A stretch of DNA of 64,000 nucleotides from Deltaproteobacteria bacterium. GTDB taxonomy: Bacteria; Desulfobacterota; Desulfuromonadia; Desulfuromonadales; BM103. Where the stretch lies: contig JAGXHL010000097.1 of assembly GCA_024636215.1 (NCBI GenBank), positions 1 to 64,000 on the forward strand, given 5' to 3'. Both the position numbers and the translations under genes were made by a program. The notes under the pieces were generated by a model, which was not told where the DNA came from, did no database searches, and worked only from the letters and a program-made list of their open reading frames with translations. Positions 47,586-57,093 of this stretch are shown here, piece after piece. The stretch's first letter is position 1. Every line of letters begins with the position of its first letter.

Positions 47586-48490
47586 TGTTGATGCGCGCTG
47601 GTTATTTTCTGAAACGTGCTTTGCGTAACATAAGGCAAAGCCCTGTGCTGAGCCTGGCCTCGGTTGGGACCGTTGCGGTGGCTTTGGCCCTGCTGGCTTT
47701 TTTTGCCATTGCTGTTCTCAATGTGCAGCAATTGACCGCCTCATGGGGTGAGAACCTGGCAATCGTTGCTTACCTGGATAAGGTTCCTGAAGCAAAAATT
47801 GTTAAAAGCTGGATCAAGGAGATTGAAGCTTACCCCGAGGTTGGCGAGGTGACCTTCGTTTCTCGCAAGGACGCATTGGAACGTTTCAGTCAGCGCCTTG
47901 GCGACGATGCTGATCTGATCGAAGGCCTTGGTGAAGAGGTATTGCCGGCGTCTCTTGAGATCTCTCTCGCCGATGAATCGCGCAACAAGTCAGCGCTGGA
48001 TTCTGTCGTTGAACGCATACGCAAGGATCAGCGCTTTTCTGATCTGCAATATGGCCAGGGCTGGCTGGAGAAGCTGGAGGCTTTTCTCCTTTTGCTGCGC
48101 GTGTCCGGCTCTGCTCTTGGCGGTTTTCTGGTATTTGCCGCGTTGGTGATTGTCGCCAACACGATCAAGCTGACTCTTTACGCGCGTCAGGATGAACTCG
48201 AGGCCATGGCAATGGTGGGCGGAACGTCACTGTTCATCAAGCTTCCCTACCTTGTTGAAGGCGCTCTTCAGGGCCTTTTGGGAGGCGTCGCTGCGCTCGG
48301 CTTGAGTTTCCTGGTATTTCGGATCCTGTTGCAAAAAACTCTCGGCAACCTGCTTTTGATCACCGGTATCGACACCATCCATTTCCTGCCTCCGGTCTGG
48401 CAGCTTGCGTTGGTTGTTGGTGGTGGCTTCATAGGCCTGATGGGCAGTCTGTTTGCTTTGCGAAAATTTGTACGTTTCGGAGTGTCATGA
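47585..48490 (+). CDS. ftsX: Cell division membrane protein FtsX
   Basis: 301 residues: N-terminal cytoplasmic stretch, four membrane helices (about 22-45, 172-195, 220-245, 270-290) and a periplasmic extracellular domain (about 50-165: VAYLDKVPEAKIVKSW, VTFVSRKDAL) that binds an EnvC-type activator. The gene order ftsE-ftsX-envC supports this. Overlaps envC by four bases (ATGA). Confidence 0.96.
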   Translation: MLMRAGYFLKRALRNIRQSPVLSLASVGTVAVALALLAFFAIAVLNVQQLTASWGENLAIVAYLDKVPEAKIVKSWIKEIEAYPEVGEVTFVSRKDALERFSQRLGDDADLIEGLGEEVLPASLEISLADESRNKSALDSVVERIRKDQRFSDLQYGQGWLEKLEAFLLLLRVSGSALGGFLVFAALVIVANTIKLTLYARQDELEAMAMVGGTSLFIKLPYLVEGALQGLLGGVAALGLSFLVFRILLQKTLGNLLLITGIDTIHFLPPVWQLALVVGGGFIGLMGSLFALRKFVRFGVS

Positions 48491-49659
48491 AAAGGCTGTA
48501 CGGCGTGATCGGTAAAAGTTTCTGCGCGATCTTGTTATGCGGCCTTGCTGGGTCCTTTCATGTGTCTCCCGTCGTGGCGGATGATCTGGCTGCGAGCAAG
48601 GAACGTCTCAACCGGATCGAGAAGCAGATCGAAGACGCTTTGCAAGGGCTGCGCAACAAGGAGTCGCAAAGCGGTTCTCTCTCGGAAGAACTTGCCCGAC
48701 TCTCCTCCGAAACACGCCGGATAGAACAGTTGACGCAAAAAAGCAGTCAGCAACTTGCGCAGCTTTCCGATCGCCTGGAAAAGCAGCAACAGTCCCTCAA
48801 AGAGCTTGAAACGCAACAGGCCCGTACTGAGCAACAGCTGCGAAACCGCCTCGTCGTACTCTACAAAACCGGCGAAGTCGGTTTGATCAAGGCGCTGCTC
48901 TCCAAGGCTGAGAGCCCTCGAGAGATTGCTGAAAAGTATACCTTCCTCTCCAGAATGGTACGCTATGATCGAGACCTGCTCAGCGAGTACCGCCAACAAA
49001 CCGAATCCCATCGCGTTCTCCTGGAGGAGCTGGAGGATTTGCAAAGCAAACAGTCTGCTGTGGTCGAGCGGAGTCAGGAGGAAGCGCAAACGCTGCGCAA
49101 AGCCAGGCAAAGCAAACAAGCCCTGCTGACCAAAGTCAAGCAGGACGCAGATCTCCTTGAAGGTGTTGTCCAGGAACTACGAGCTAAAGCCATGCGTCTC
49201 AACGGGCTCGTCAAAAAACTTGAAACAGAGCAGACGCAATCCTATACTGTAACGCTGGATGGCCTTGCAACCTCAAAGGGACGATTGTTCTGGCCCGTTG
49301 CAGGCAAACTCAGGGTCGGGTATGGCACCAGTCGCCATGGTGATCTCGGCACTCTCATAGAGAGCCATGGCTTCGATATTGAAGCTGCCGTCGGAACTCC
49401 TGTGAAAGCTGCTGCCACCGGTAAAGTCATCTTTGCCAAACCTCTGCGTGGTTATGGTAAACTGATGATCATCGATCATGGGCAAAAGTTTTATACGCTC
49501 TACGCACACGTGGCACGTTTCACAAAAAATCTCGGAGAGCTGGTTGCTGCTGATGAAGTAGTGGCCTTCTCCGGTTTTGAAGGTCGGGATGCCGTCTATT
49601 TTGAAATCCGTCAGGGGGGCAAGCCCCTGGATCCATCCGACTGGTTGAAGCCGCGTTAA
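48487..49659 (+). CDS. envC: Murein hydrolase activator EnvC (degenerate M23)
   Basis: 390 residues: signal peptide (about 1-31), long coiled coil (about 32-255) and a C-terminal LytM domain (about 268-388). The zinc site is degenerate: the first motif reads SHGFDIE with only Asp aligned, and the HxH motif is replaced by VYFEIR. This is the hallmark of EnvC, which does not cut murein but relieves amidase autoinhibition when FtsEX acts. Overlap with ftsX supports coupled expression. Confidence 0.94.
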   Translation: MKRLYGVIGKSFCAILLCGLAGSFHVSPVVADDLAASKERLNRIEKQIEDALQGLRNKESQSGSLSEELARLSSETRRIEQLTQKSSQQLAQLSDRLEKQQQSLKELETQQARTEQQLRNRLVVLYKTGEVGLIKALLSKAESPREIAEKYTFLSRMVRYDRDLLSEYRQQTESHRVLLEELEDLQSKQSAVVERSQEEAQTLRKARQSKQALLTKVKQDADLLEGVVQELRAKAMRLNGLVKKLETEQTQSYTVTLDGLATSKGRLFWPVAGKLRVGYGTSRHGDLGTLIESHGFDIEAAVGTPVKAAATGKVIFAKPLRGYGKLMIIDHGQKFYTLYAHVARFTKNLGELVAADEVVAFSGFEGRDAVYFEIRQGGKPLDPSDWLKPR

Positions 49660-49674
49660 TCTCTGGAGGGAAGT

Positions 49675-50997
49675 ATGCGCCTCAAAAAACGACCTGTTGT
49701 TTTGCTCTCCTGCTTGTTGCTGGCCCTGATCCTCAGCATGCTGTCTTTTGACCGTCTTGACGTTCGACAAGCCGAGGCCGCGACAGACTATCAGGAATTG
49801 CAGCTGTTTACCGATGTTCTGACGATTATTAAACGCAGCTATGTGGAAGAGGTGACGATCAAGGATCTGGTTTATGGGGCAATCGATGGCATGCTTGCTT
49901 CTCTCGATCCTCATTCTGGGTTCATGTCGCCGGACATCTACAAAGAGATGAAGGTCGACACCCGTGGCGAATTTGGCGGCCTGGGGATTGAAATATCTTT
50001 GCGTGACGGGGTCCTTACGATCGTTGCGCCCATCGAGGACACCCCTGCATCAAGAGCCGGGCTGCTGGCTGGTGACCATATCCTGAAAATTGAAGATCAG
50101 TATACAAAGGATATGGAAATTATGGAGGCTGTACACCTGATGCGCGGCAAGCCGAAAACCTCCATCAGCATAACAATCATGCGACCAGGTTTTGAGAAAC
50201 CAGTGCCGTTTACCCTTGAACGAGAAGTCATCAAGGTCAAGAGCGTGAAATCAAAGGTTCTCGAAAAGGGCTTTGTTTATATCCGCCTGGCCCAGTTCCA
50301 GGAACGGACCGGTGAAGAACTCGGTAAAGCTTTGGAGCAGTTGCGAAAAGATCATGACGGCACTTTCAAGGGGTTGGTCCTGGATCTTCGCAACAACCCC
50401 GGCGGCCTTCTGGATCAGGCTATAGAAGTCAGTGATGAGTTCCTCTCCGAGGGCTTGATTGTCTATACCCAGGGACGGGAAGAGGCTGCACAGATGGAAT
50501 TTTCCGCCATGCATAGTGGTACCGAACCTGACTATCCCATGGTCGTTTTGATCAATGGCGGCAGCGCCAGTGCCTCGGAGATTGTTGCCGGTGCCCTGCA
50601 GGATCATGGCCGTGCAGTGATTATGGGGACGCAAAGTTTTGGCAAAGGCTCGGTACAGACGATTATTCCACTGAGTGATGATTCGGGCTTGCGCCTGACG
50701 ACTGCAAAGTATTACACACCGAACGGCACTTCGATTCAGGCCAGGGGCATTGTCCCTGACATCGAAGTCTTACCGAGCGAAGTGACAACGGTTGCGGGAA
50801 TGCAGCATTTTCGAGAAAAAGATCTGAAGAATCATTTTAATACAGAAGTCAATGGCGAGGTTGGTGCGCCCGGTGAAGAGAACCTGTCCGGTGACGAGAA
50901 CCTGCCCGATGAGGAAACCCGCAAGGATTATCAATTGATGCGGGCTCTTGACCTGCTGAAAGGCTGGACGATATTGCAGGGTTTGAAAGCTGCCTGA
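49675..50997 (+). CDS. ctpA: C-terminal processing peptidase (S41 family)
   Basis: 440 residues: signal anchor (about 9-24), PDZ domain (about 95-170: GLGIEISLRDG, AGLLAGDHILKI) and S41 catalytic domain with GSASASEI (296-303, nucleophile Ser) and the general-base Lys324 in SFGKGS. Exported Ctp proteases trim or degrade cell-wall enzymes and other envelope proteins. GGAGGG precedes the ATG; 15 bases after envC, so probably in the same operon. The Glu/Asn-rich tail (about 395-415) is low complexity. Confidence 0.95.
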   Translation: MRLKKRPVVLLSCLLLALILSMLSFDRLDVRQAEAATDYQELQLFTDVLTIIKRSYVEEVTIKDLVYGAIDGMLASLDPHSGFMSPDIYKEMKVDTRGEFGGLGIEISLRDGVLTIVAPIEDTPASRAGLLAGDHILKIEDQYTKDMEIMEAVHLMRGKPKTSISITIMRPGFEKPVPFTLEREVIKVKSVKSKVLEKGFVYIRLAQFQERTGEELGKALEQLRKDHDGTFKGLVLDLRNNPGGLLDQAIEVSDEFLSEGLIVYTQGREEAAQMEFSAMHSGTEPDYPMVVLINGGSASASEIVAGALQDHGRAVIMGTQSFGKGSVQTIIPLSDDSGLRLTTAKYYTPNGTSIQARGIVPDIEVLPSEVTTVAGMQHFREKDLKNHFNTEVNGEVGAPGEENLSGDENLPDEETRKDYQLMRALDLLKGWTILQGLKAA

Positions 50998-51034
50998 ATG
51001 AACCCCTTGCCAGTCTGACCGGGAAGAATAGTCG

Positions 51035-52186
51035 ATGAGAAAACCAAGCCAGCGGCGCCGCCCGAAAAAGCGGCGCCCTGATTTTTTCTTGAAAAACAGA
51101 CTCTTGTTGCTCATTCTGGGCGTAGCCGGATGTCTGCTGGCAGGCATGGTTTTCTTTGCGCACATGAAAGAACAGCCATCCGCAGCTGTGCCAAAACCTG
51201 TAGCGGCACCGCAGGTGGACCCTCTCAAGAAAGTTCACAACGAGGTTGAGACGTTTCTGGCCTCACTGAATGTTGAGGTAAACGAAGTCCAGCGAGATTT
51301 AGGTCATAAACCCTCGCGCTACACCCTTGAAGGCAAATTCCCTTCTGCAGGGATGATCGCCGGATTCAATGCCCGGATCCAGAAGCTTACCGGTGACTAC
51401 TCTGTTCGTATTCGTGAGTCAAACTCACTGACGATTGAGAAAAACCGGCGGACATTAATTGTTATCCACTTTCTGCCGCAGGAACCTGACTTGCCTGAGG
51501 GACCCCTCGTGGCAATTATCATGGATGATCTTGGACGAAGTCTCGCTACGGCAGAAGCCCTTCTTGCACTGCAGCAACCGGTGACTTTCGCCATCATTCC
51601 CGGTGAGGCCCGGGCGGTTCAAGTGGCCGAGCTTGCTCATGCCGGCGAGCGTGAAGTCATGTTGCACACGCCGATGGAGCCACAGGGCTACCCGGCTGTC
51701 AATCCCGGAGAAGATGCCCTTTTTGTGGCCTATAGTGATGAGGAAATTCGCAACCGTCTGGATCAATTCCTGAAAAATATCCCCTATGTAACCGGAATCA
51801 ACAATCACATGGGGTCACGTTTTACGGAAAATGCCAGGGCTTTGGCACCTGTCATGAAAATGCTGCAGGAAAAAGGCTTGTTCTTTGTTGACAGTCGGAC
51901 GACGGGGCATTCTCTAGCTGCAGAGACAGCGCGCCGTTACAAGGTTCCGACACTGGATCGTGATGTTTTTTTGGATAATGTTGCCGAGGTCAATGCGATT
52001 GTGGGGCAATTGAAGAAACTGGAAGCCAGGGCGCGTAAGCAAGGAATGGCAATCGGTATCTGTCATCCTTACCCGGAAACCCTGGAAGCTTTGCGCAGAG
52101 AGCTGCCCATTTTGATAGAGCGAGGGATTACCCTGGTACCGGTGTCGGTGCTGCTGCAGAAACAGGCTGTGGCTCAAGGGAGTTGA
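51035..52186 (+). CDS. Divergent polysaccharide deacetylase family protein (YibQ-like)
   Basis: 383 residues: basic N-terminus, a membrane helix (about 23-44), a linker domain, and a C-terminal DUF610-type domain (about 155-375) with VAIIMDDLG (metal-binding Asp pair), VMLHTPMEPQGYP, INNHMGSRFT (His site) and FFVDSRTT. The family is commonly found after envC/ctpA and is likely to act on envelope polysaccharide, but its substrate is unknown. Its last 13 bases overlap the end of the convergent ParA-like gene. Confidence 0.9.
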   Translation: MRKPSQRRRPKKRRPDFFLKNRLLLLILGVAGCLLAGMVFFAHMKEQPSAAVPKPVAAPQVDPLKKVHNEVETFLASLNVEVNEVQRDLGHKPSRYTLEGKFPSAGMIAGFNARIQKLTGDYSVRIRESNSLTIEKNRRTLIVIHFLPQEPDLPEGPLVAIIMDDLGRSLATAEALLALQQPVTFAIIPGEARAVQVAELAHAGEREVMLHTPMEPQGYPAVNPGEDALFVAYSDEEIRNRLDQFLKNIPYVTGINNHMGSRFTENARALAPVMKMLQEKGLFFVDSRTTGHSLAAETARRYKVPTLDRDVFLDNVAEVNAIVGQLKKLEARARKQGMAIGICHPYPETLEALRRELPILIERGITLVPVSVLLQKQAVAQGS

Positions 52187-53574
52187 GTGCCGACCTTGTT
52201 CATGATTGCGGAAAAGTTTGCAAAGTTCTGGTCGTAGAGGATTTCTTCCGGCAGGTCGGAGCTGACCTTGCGCAAAAGCAGGAAGGCGTCTTCCAGTCGC
52301 CCCTGATCGTTAAAGAGCGTTCTCTCGAGAAGAGGAAACAGATCTGACCTTTCTTTGGAGAGCAGGCGCTTTTCGAACTCCTGCAGTTCGATCGTCTTGT
52401 GCGAGACTTCCAGGCCGCTGTCGTCAAAACGATAGAAGGATAGTTTCTGCTGATAGAAGTTTTTCGTGTGCGGAGCCCTTTGCAAGAGAAAATAAGATCG
52501 TTGCGCGGATTCGCGAAACAACTCCCAAACTGGATCATGGCATTCAATGGAGCGCTTCGCTCCATAGAAGTAGCGGAACACCAGGCTGGTAAAGCATTCT
52601 TCCTCGACAAAACCGGACACCTTCAGGTCCGAGGTCTGCGCGAAATAGCCGGCCTTGCCGATGCTCTCTTTGCCGACCAGGGGATTACCGCAGACCAAAC
52701 AGTTGCTCGACAGGGTCCTGCGCCGCAATTCATAGGCACTTTGATGCTCAACTTCGGCCTCGGCCATGTCTTTGCGATACTCGTCCAGGCGCCTCGTCCC
52801 GGTATCGAGGCTGTGCAGATAAACCTGCCGGGCGATGTGGGTCATCTGCAGATGAACTTCGGTCTGGCGCCCGTGACTGAGGATCGGGTAGATTTTGCCT
52901 TCGGGATTGGTATTGAGTGATTCTACCTTGGGGCTTTTGGCAATGAACCCTTCCAGACAGCGGTAGCCGCGATTGATGGCATAGGCCTTCAATAACTGGT
53001 AAGGGTCACGAAAAGGCCCTTCAAAGTGGATGCGACCATCAACCAGACAGGGTAGAATGCGCAAGGGACGTCGCGAAAGGCCATGTTCATCGAAGAATTC
53101 GTAGATGTGCCGGCAGTTGTCCATGGAGGGCGCATCTTTGACAGGAACAATCACCCTGTCTGCAGCGTAAAGTGCGCTCTGAGTGAATATGTCCAGGTCT
53201 GGACGGGTATCAATGATGATGATGCCACCCAGAGATGACTTTGCCAGAGCCCGGGCCAGGGCAGTCGGGTCTTCCAGCTCCCGGCGCAAGCTGTGCAGTT
53301 GTTTGCTGGATGGAATATACTGAACTCCATACTCCCCGACCTCTATGAGGTCGTCTGGGTTGCTGCCAGAGAAAAGACCGGCAACGTCTCCTCGCTCCTG
53401 CTGCCGATTGATTCGGAACATCTGGTCGACTGAGAAATGGTTGTCAAAGCTCAACAGGGTGACTGGAAGATCTTCGTGAAGGGCTTTCAGGTAAATGGCA
53501 AGGTTGGTTGCCAGGGTGGTCTTGCCGACCCCGCCTTTTTCACTTGATATGGTTACGATGTAGGGTGCAGACAT
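52174..53574 (-). CDS. Orphan ParA/MinD-like ATPase with cysteine-containing C-terminal extension
   Basis: 466 residues from ATG 53574 (MSAPYIVTISSEKGG), preceded by AAGGGAA; an open frame continues upstream but lacks support. Residues 1-260 form a deviant Walker ATPase: EKGGVGKTT (about 12-20), switch-like IIIIDTRPDLD (about 122-132). The remaining about 200 residues are not typical for ParA: a CLVCGNP pair (about 300) with further cysteines could bind a metal. No ParB or parS-like site was found. It interrupts the + strand series between the deacetylase and xseA. Role unknown; positioning of a complex is a guess. Confidence 0.78.
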   Translation of the reverse strand: MSAPYIVTISSEKGGVGKTTLATNLAIYLKALHEDLPVTLLSFDNHFSVDQMFRINRQQERGDVAGLFSGSNPDDLIEVGEYGVQYIPSSKQLHSLRRELEDPTALARALAKSSLGGIIIIDTRPDLDIFTQSALYAADRVIVPVKDAPSMDNCRHIYEFFDEHGLSRRPLRILPCLVDGRIHFEGPFRDPYQLLKAYAINRGYRCLEGFIAKSPKVESLNTNPEGKIYPILSHGRQTEVHLQMTHIARQVYLHSLDTGTRRLDEYRKDMAEAEVEHQSAYELRRRTLSSNCLVCGNPLVGKESIGKAGYFAQTSDLKVSGFVEEECFTSLVFRYFYGAKRSIECHDPVWELFRESAQRSYFLLQRAPHTKNFYQQKLSFYRFDDSGLEVSHKTIELQEFEKRLLSKERSDLFPLLERTLFNDQGRLEDAFLLLRKVSSDLPEEILYDQNFANFSAIMNKVGTQLP

Positions 53575-53665
53575 AAGGTTCCCTTGTTGGTTCAGAGTCG
53601 CCAATATATAGGGTGAAATTGATGAAAAGTCAAATAAAAACCACAAGATATAGGGGGTGTGGCCA

Positions 53666-54865
53666 ATGACGGGCGGTCCCCGCAAATTAACGGTCAGCGG
53701 CCTGGTTAAACTTCTTCAGGATGTCGTCGAAAGTAACTTTGTCTCGGTGACGGTCGAGGGAGAAATCTCAAATTTTGCCGCCCCTGCTTCAGGTCACTGG
53801 TATTTTACGCTCAAGGACAGCGGCGCTCAGTTGCGGGGTGTGATGTTCCGCAGCCGCAACCGTCTGGTTGAGTGTCCGCCCAAAGATGGCGCCCAGGTTG
53901 TGTGTTCCGGAACGGTGACGGTTTATGTCGCACGTGGTGAAATGCAGCTGGTCGTTGATACCTTGACTCAGGCAGGGCAGGGCCGGCTGCAAGCGGCCTT
54001 TGAAGCACGTAAGGCAGAGTTGGCCGCCGAGGGCTTGTTCTCGGAGGAACGCAAGCGACCCTTGCCGGCTTTCCCGCAATCGGTCGGTATCGTCACCTCG
54101 GCCACAGGGGCTGCAATCCATGATATCTGCAATGTTCTGCGTCGGCGTGCGCCCGATATTCATTTGCTGCTGCGACCTGTCAAGGTCCAGGGCGATGAAG
54201 CTGCCGGAGAGATCGCTGCAGCAATCGCTGATCTGAATCAATACGGCGGTCTGGATGTCCTGATCGTCGGTCGGGGGGGCGGCTCGCTGGAAGATTTGTG
54301 GGCTTTTAACGAGGATCTGGTTGCCAGGGCAATCGCTGCGTCCGAAATTCCCGTGATTTCGGCTGTCGGCCATGAGACGGACTATACCATTGCCGACTTT
54401 GTGGCCGATTTGCGCGCACCCACGCCAAGTGCCGCAGCTGAACTGGTTGCCAGGAATCGACAGGAGCTGGAGGCTCACCTTGATCACTTGATTGTCAGGT
54501 TGCAGTCCCGGGTCGATCAGTCCCTTGCTTTGATTGGCGAGCGGCTTGCCGGTCTTGAAATACGGCTCAGACAGAGATGCAGGGATATCGTCAGCCTGCC
54601 TGATGGTGTCAACGCCCTTGTCAACAGGCTCACCCTGGCCATGTCTTCCCGGATGCGGGAATATTCTGATGCTCTGGGACTTCCTGCCGGCCGGCTCAAC
54701 TCATTGTCCCCCTTGCTGCAACTGGAGCGCGGCTATGTGCTCGCCAGTAAAGAAGAATCAGGTAAAGGGCTTGTCAGTACAGAAGACCTTGCAGTCAATG
54801 ATTTTCTCTGGCTGCGCTTTGCGCGCGGGCAGGTGCGCACCAGGGTCGAGGAGGTCGATTCATGA
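53666..54865 (+). CDS. xseA: Exodeoxyribonuclease VII large subunit
   Basis: 399 residues from ATG 53666 (MTGGPRKLTVSGLVK), with AGGGGG at a suitable distance; a GTG three codons earlier is less likely. N-terminal OB-fold (VTVEGEISNFAAPASGHWYFTLKD), catalytic domain with GTVTVYVARGEMQL and VGRGGGSLEDLWAFNED (Asp), then VGHETDYTIADFVADLRAPTPSAAAE. It degrades single-stranded DNA with XseB. The coiled-coil region is short. Overlaps the next gene by four bases. The small subunit follows two genes later. Confidence 0.96.
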   Translation: MTGGPRKLTVSGLVKLLQDVVESNFVSVTVEGEISNFAAPASGHWYFTLKDSGAQLRGVMFRSRNRLVECPPKDGAQVVCSGTVTVYVARGEMQLVVDTLTQAGQGRLQAAFEARKAELAAEGLFSEERKRPLPAFPQSVGIVTSATGAAIHDICNVLRRRAPDIHLLLRPVKVQGDEAAGEIAAAIADLNQYGGLDVLIVGRGGGSLEDLWAFNEDLVARAIAASEIPVISAVGHETDYTIADFVADLRAPTPSAAAELVARNRQELEAHLDHLIVRLQSRVDQSLALIGERLAGLEIRLRQRCRDIVSLPDGVNALVNRLTLAMSSRMREYSDALGLPAGRLNSLSPLLQLERGYVLASKEESGKGLVSTEDLAVNDFLWLRFARGQVRTRVEEVDS

Positions 54866-55704
54866 GACAGCTCTGCTTTGTCCTGTTGATTGTTCTGTTG
54901 CTGGCTTTGCCGGTCTTTGCGGATGAGTTGTCCCTGCGTTCCGGGCAGGTTCATAACGGCGAAGTTGCCGTGTTGCAATGGCAGGGGACACCGCTCTCTT
55001 TTGCAGTGGCGCGTTTTAATGAAGAGGTCTATTACCTTTATCCAGACAGTGATGGGGCGATCGCATTATTGCCGGTTGGATTGGATGTTCCTGCAGGTCA
55101 ATACCCTGTGCTTGCCGCCATGGTCGATCGTCAGGGGCAGACATCAACCACAGAGTTGCTGCTGACCGTTGTTGATAAACAACGCCCTGAAGAACGCCTG
55201 ACCCTCCCGGAGCGTATGGTTACACCGGGCAAGCAGGACCGTGAACGAATCAGCAGGGAAAATAATCGCCTAACGGAAGTTTTTGCCGGCAGATCCCCAC
55301 GTTTCTGGACAACCTTCGAGACGCCGGTCGACGATGCCGTCAATAGTGTCTTTGGCAAACGCAGGGTATTGAATGGCAAGCCGAAGTCCCCCCACAGCGG
55401 CACGGATTTTCGCAGCCCCATGGGAACTCCGGTGCGTCCGATCAGCAATGGGCGAGTCGCACTGGTCGCCGATCTGTTTTATACTGGCAACACCGTCGTG
55501 GTTGACCATGGTGAGGGGCTCTTCTCCTTGTATGCACACCTGTCCGAAGTTCTGGTGGCAGAAGGCGATGACCTGCTCGTGACTGAGGTCCTTGGCAAGG
55601 TCGGCAGTACCGGACGATCAACAGGAGCCCACCTGCATTTGACAGTGAAACTTTTTGGCGAGCGGATTGATCCTCTCGCACTTTTGGCTGCATTTAATAA
55701 TTAA
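54862..55704 (+). CDS. M23 family peptidoglycan endopeptidase (intact active site)
   Basis: 280 residues: signal peptide (cleavage near VFA, 20), an N-terminal beta-rich domain (about 25-105) and a C-terminal LytM domain with HSGTDF (His/Asp), LYAHLS and AHLHL (HxH) all intact, so it should be an active zinc peptidase in the periplasm. It is inserted between xseA and xseB; ATGA overlap with xseA suggests co-transcription. Confidence 0.92.
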   Translation: MRQLCFVLLIVLLLALPVFADELSLRSGQVHNGEVAVLQWQGTPLSFAVARFNEEVYYLYPDSDGAIALLPVGLDVPAGQYPVLAAMVDRQGQTSTTELLLTVVDKQRPEERLTLPERMVTPGKQDRERISRENNRLTEVFAGRSPRFWTTFETPVDDAVNSVFGKRRVLNGKPKSPHSGTDFRSPMGTPVRPISNGRVALVADLFYTGNTVVVDHGEGLFSLYAHLSEVLVAEGDDLLVTEVLGKVGSTGRSTGAHLHLTVKLFGERIDPLALLAAFNN

Positions 55705-55733
55705 TGCCCATTCGGATACTCAGGATGGAGTGA

Positions 55734-55876
55734 AGTTTTCGATCTGGAAACGAGGAATTTTTCGTCGAGGCAAGGAAATCAAGGACTGGCGCGGAGGCGT
55801 ACATCGGTACGCCGCACAAGCCAGCCCGCTGATTGACGCAGCATCGGCGGAAAAGAACCGTTTCCGGACGAAAACT
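55734..55876. repeat. 143-bp imperfect palindromic repeat element
   Basis: Ends form an inverted repeat (AGTTTTCGATCTGGAAACG against AGTTTTCGTCCGGAAACG), and the centre has GGCGTAC-ATCG-GTACGCC. It sits in the 232-base gap between the M23 gene and xseB and encodes nothing I can recognise. The plan (long imperfect stem with a short perfect apical hairpin) resembles the CTAG-ended repeat at 15733-15901 without sequence identity. Confidence 0.8.
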
Positions 55877-55936
55877 GATTAAGTTGCTTGACACCGTGCT
55901 CAAGCGCGTGATGTCTTAAAAGCAAAAGGAATCGGA

Positions 55937-56176
55937 ATGCCTGAAGATATGACCTTTGAGCAAGCGTTGAAAAACCTCGAAGAGGCCGTTGCCCGGCTCG
56001 AAAAGGGGCAGATGCCTCTGGATGAGTCCCTGGATTGTTTTGAAGCGGGAGTGCAAAGCGCCAATCTCTGCCGTAAAAAACTGCAGGCGGTCGAGGGTCG
56101 CATTGAGACTTTGATGAAAAATACCGATGGCTCCTTTACCACGGAGCCTTTTGGCGAGCATGATGACCAGGATTGA
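55937..56176 (+). CDS. xseB: Exodeoxyribonuclease VII small subunit
   Basis: 79 residues with FEQALKNLEEAVARLEKGQMPLDESL, the XseB signature, forming a helical hairpin that coats XseA. Its end overlaps the start of ispA by 14 bases, so the two are translationally coupled. Confidence 0.96.
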   Translation: MPEDMTFEQALKNLEEAVARLEKGQMPLDESLDCFEAGVQSANLCRKKLQAVEGRIETLMKNTDGSFTTEPFGEHDDQD

Positions 56177-57074
56177 GAGCCCCATAAACCTCAAAGACTA
56201 TCTCAGTGATCGTTCTGCGCGAGTGGATCAGGCTCTGGAGAAATGGTTGCCGTCCGCAGAGTTGATGCCCTGGTCCCTGCACCAATCGATGCGCTACTCT
56301 GTGTTCGCCGGGGGCAAGCGGCTACGCCCGATTCTGATGATTGCCGCTTGCGAGGCGGTCGGTGGCTCTGCAGAAAATGTTCTGCATGCCGCTTGTGCCC
56401 TGGAAATGATCCATACCTATTCTCTTGTGCACGATGATCTCCCCGCCATGGACGATGATGACTTCCGGCGCGGGCGTCCCACGAATCACAAGATTTACGG
56501 CGAAGCGACAGCCATCCTCGCCGGTGATGCCCTCTTGACCGAGGCGTTCCGGTTGCTGGCCGATGTGAAGGTCAATGCCGGGATCCCTGCGGAAAACGCC
56601 CTGCGGGTGATAGAGATCCTGGCGCGTTATGCCGGCTCACAAGGGATGGTCGGTGGCCAGGTTATCGACATGGAGTCTGAAGGCAAGGAAATTGATTTTC
56701 CAACCCTTGAATATATTCATACCCATAAGACCGGAGCCTTGATTCTGGCCTCTGTCCAGGTGGGTGTTGTGCTGGGGGGTGGTGATGAAATGCAATTCGA
56801 AGCATTAACCCGTTTTGGGGGTGCAGCCGGATTGGCTTTTCAGATCGCAGATGATATTCTGGACGTGGTTGGTGAAGCGTCTGAATTAGGCAAGCCTATT
56901 GGCAGCGATCAGGAACGTGGCAAAGCGACTTATCCGGCTCTGCTTGGCGTCAACGAAGCACGAGAACGTGCCAGTGAACTTTGTGAGATTGCCGTTCGAG
57001 CACTGAGTCCACTTGGTGATAAAGCCGCGACCTTGCAGTCGCTGGCCCGCTATATTGTTGATCGAAGCTCATAA
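56163..57074 (+). CDS. ispA: Farnesyl/geranylgeranyl diphosphate synthase family prenyltransferase
   Basis: 303 residues from the ATG at 56163 (ATG 56160 is equally possible; the open frame begins further upstream but lies inside xseB). First Asp-rich motif DDLPAMDD (about 91-98), second FQIADDILD (DDxxD), KRLRP and QGMVGGQ of short-chain trans-prenyl synthases. It condenses IPP with allylic diphosphates to FPP. Next to dxs, so isoprenoid precursor supply is grouped. Confidence 0.95.
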   Translation: MTRIESPINLKDYLSDRSARVDQALEKWLPSAELMPWSLHQSMRYSVFAGGKRLRPILMIAACEAVGGSAENVLHAACALEMIHTYSLVHDDLPAMDDDDFRRGRPTNHKIYGEATAILAGDALLTEAFRLLADVKVNAGIPAENALRVIEILARYAGSQGMVGGQVIDMESEGKEIDFPTLEYIHTHKTGALILASVQVGVVLGGGDEMQFEALTRFGGAAGLAFQIADDILDVVGEASELGKPIGSDQERGKATYPALLGVNEARERASELCEIAVRALSPLGDKAATLQSLARYIVDRSS

Positions 57075-57093
57075 AGAAACCTTTTAATAATAT

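Noticed and set aside
53575..53685. Extended N-terminus of the ParA-like protein
   Set aside because: The Walker A region of ParA proteins starts within about 15 residues of the start; the extension would overlap the xseA start and lacks a ribosome-binding site.
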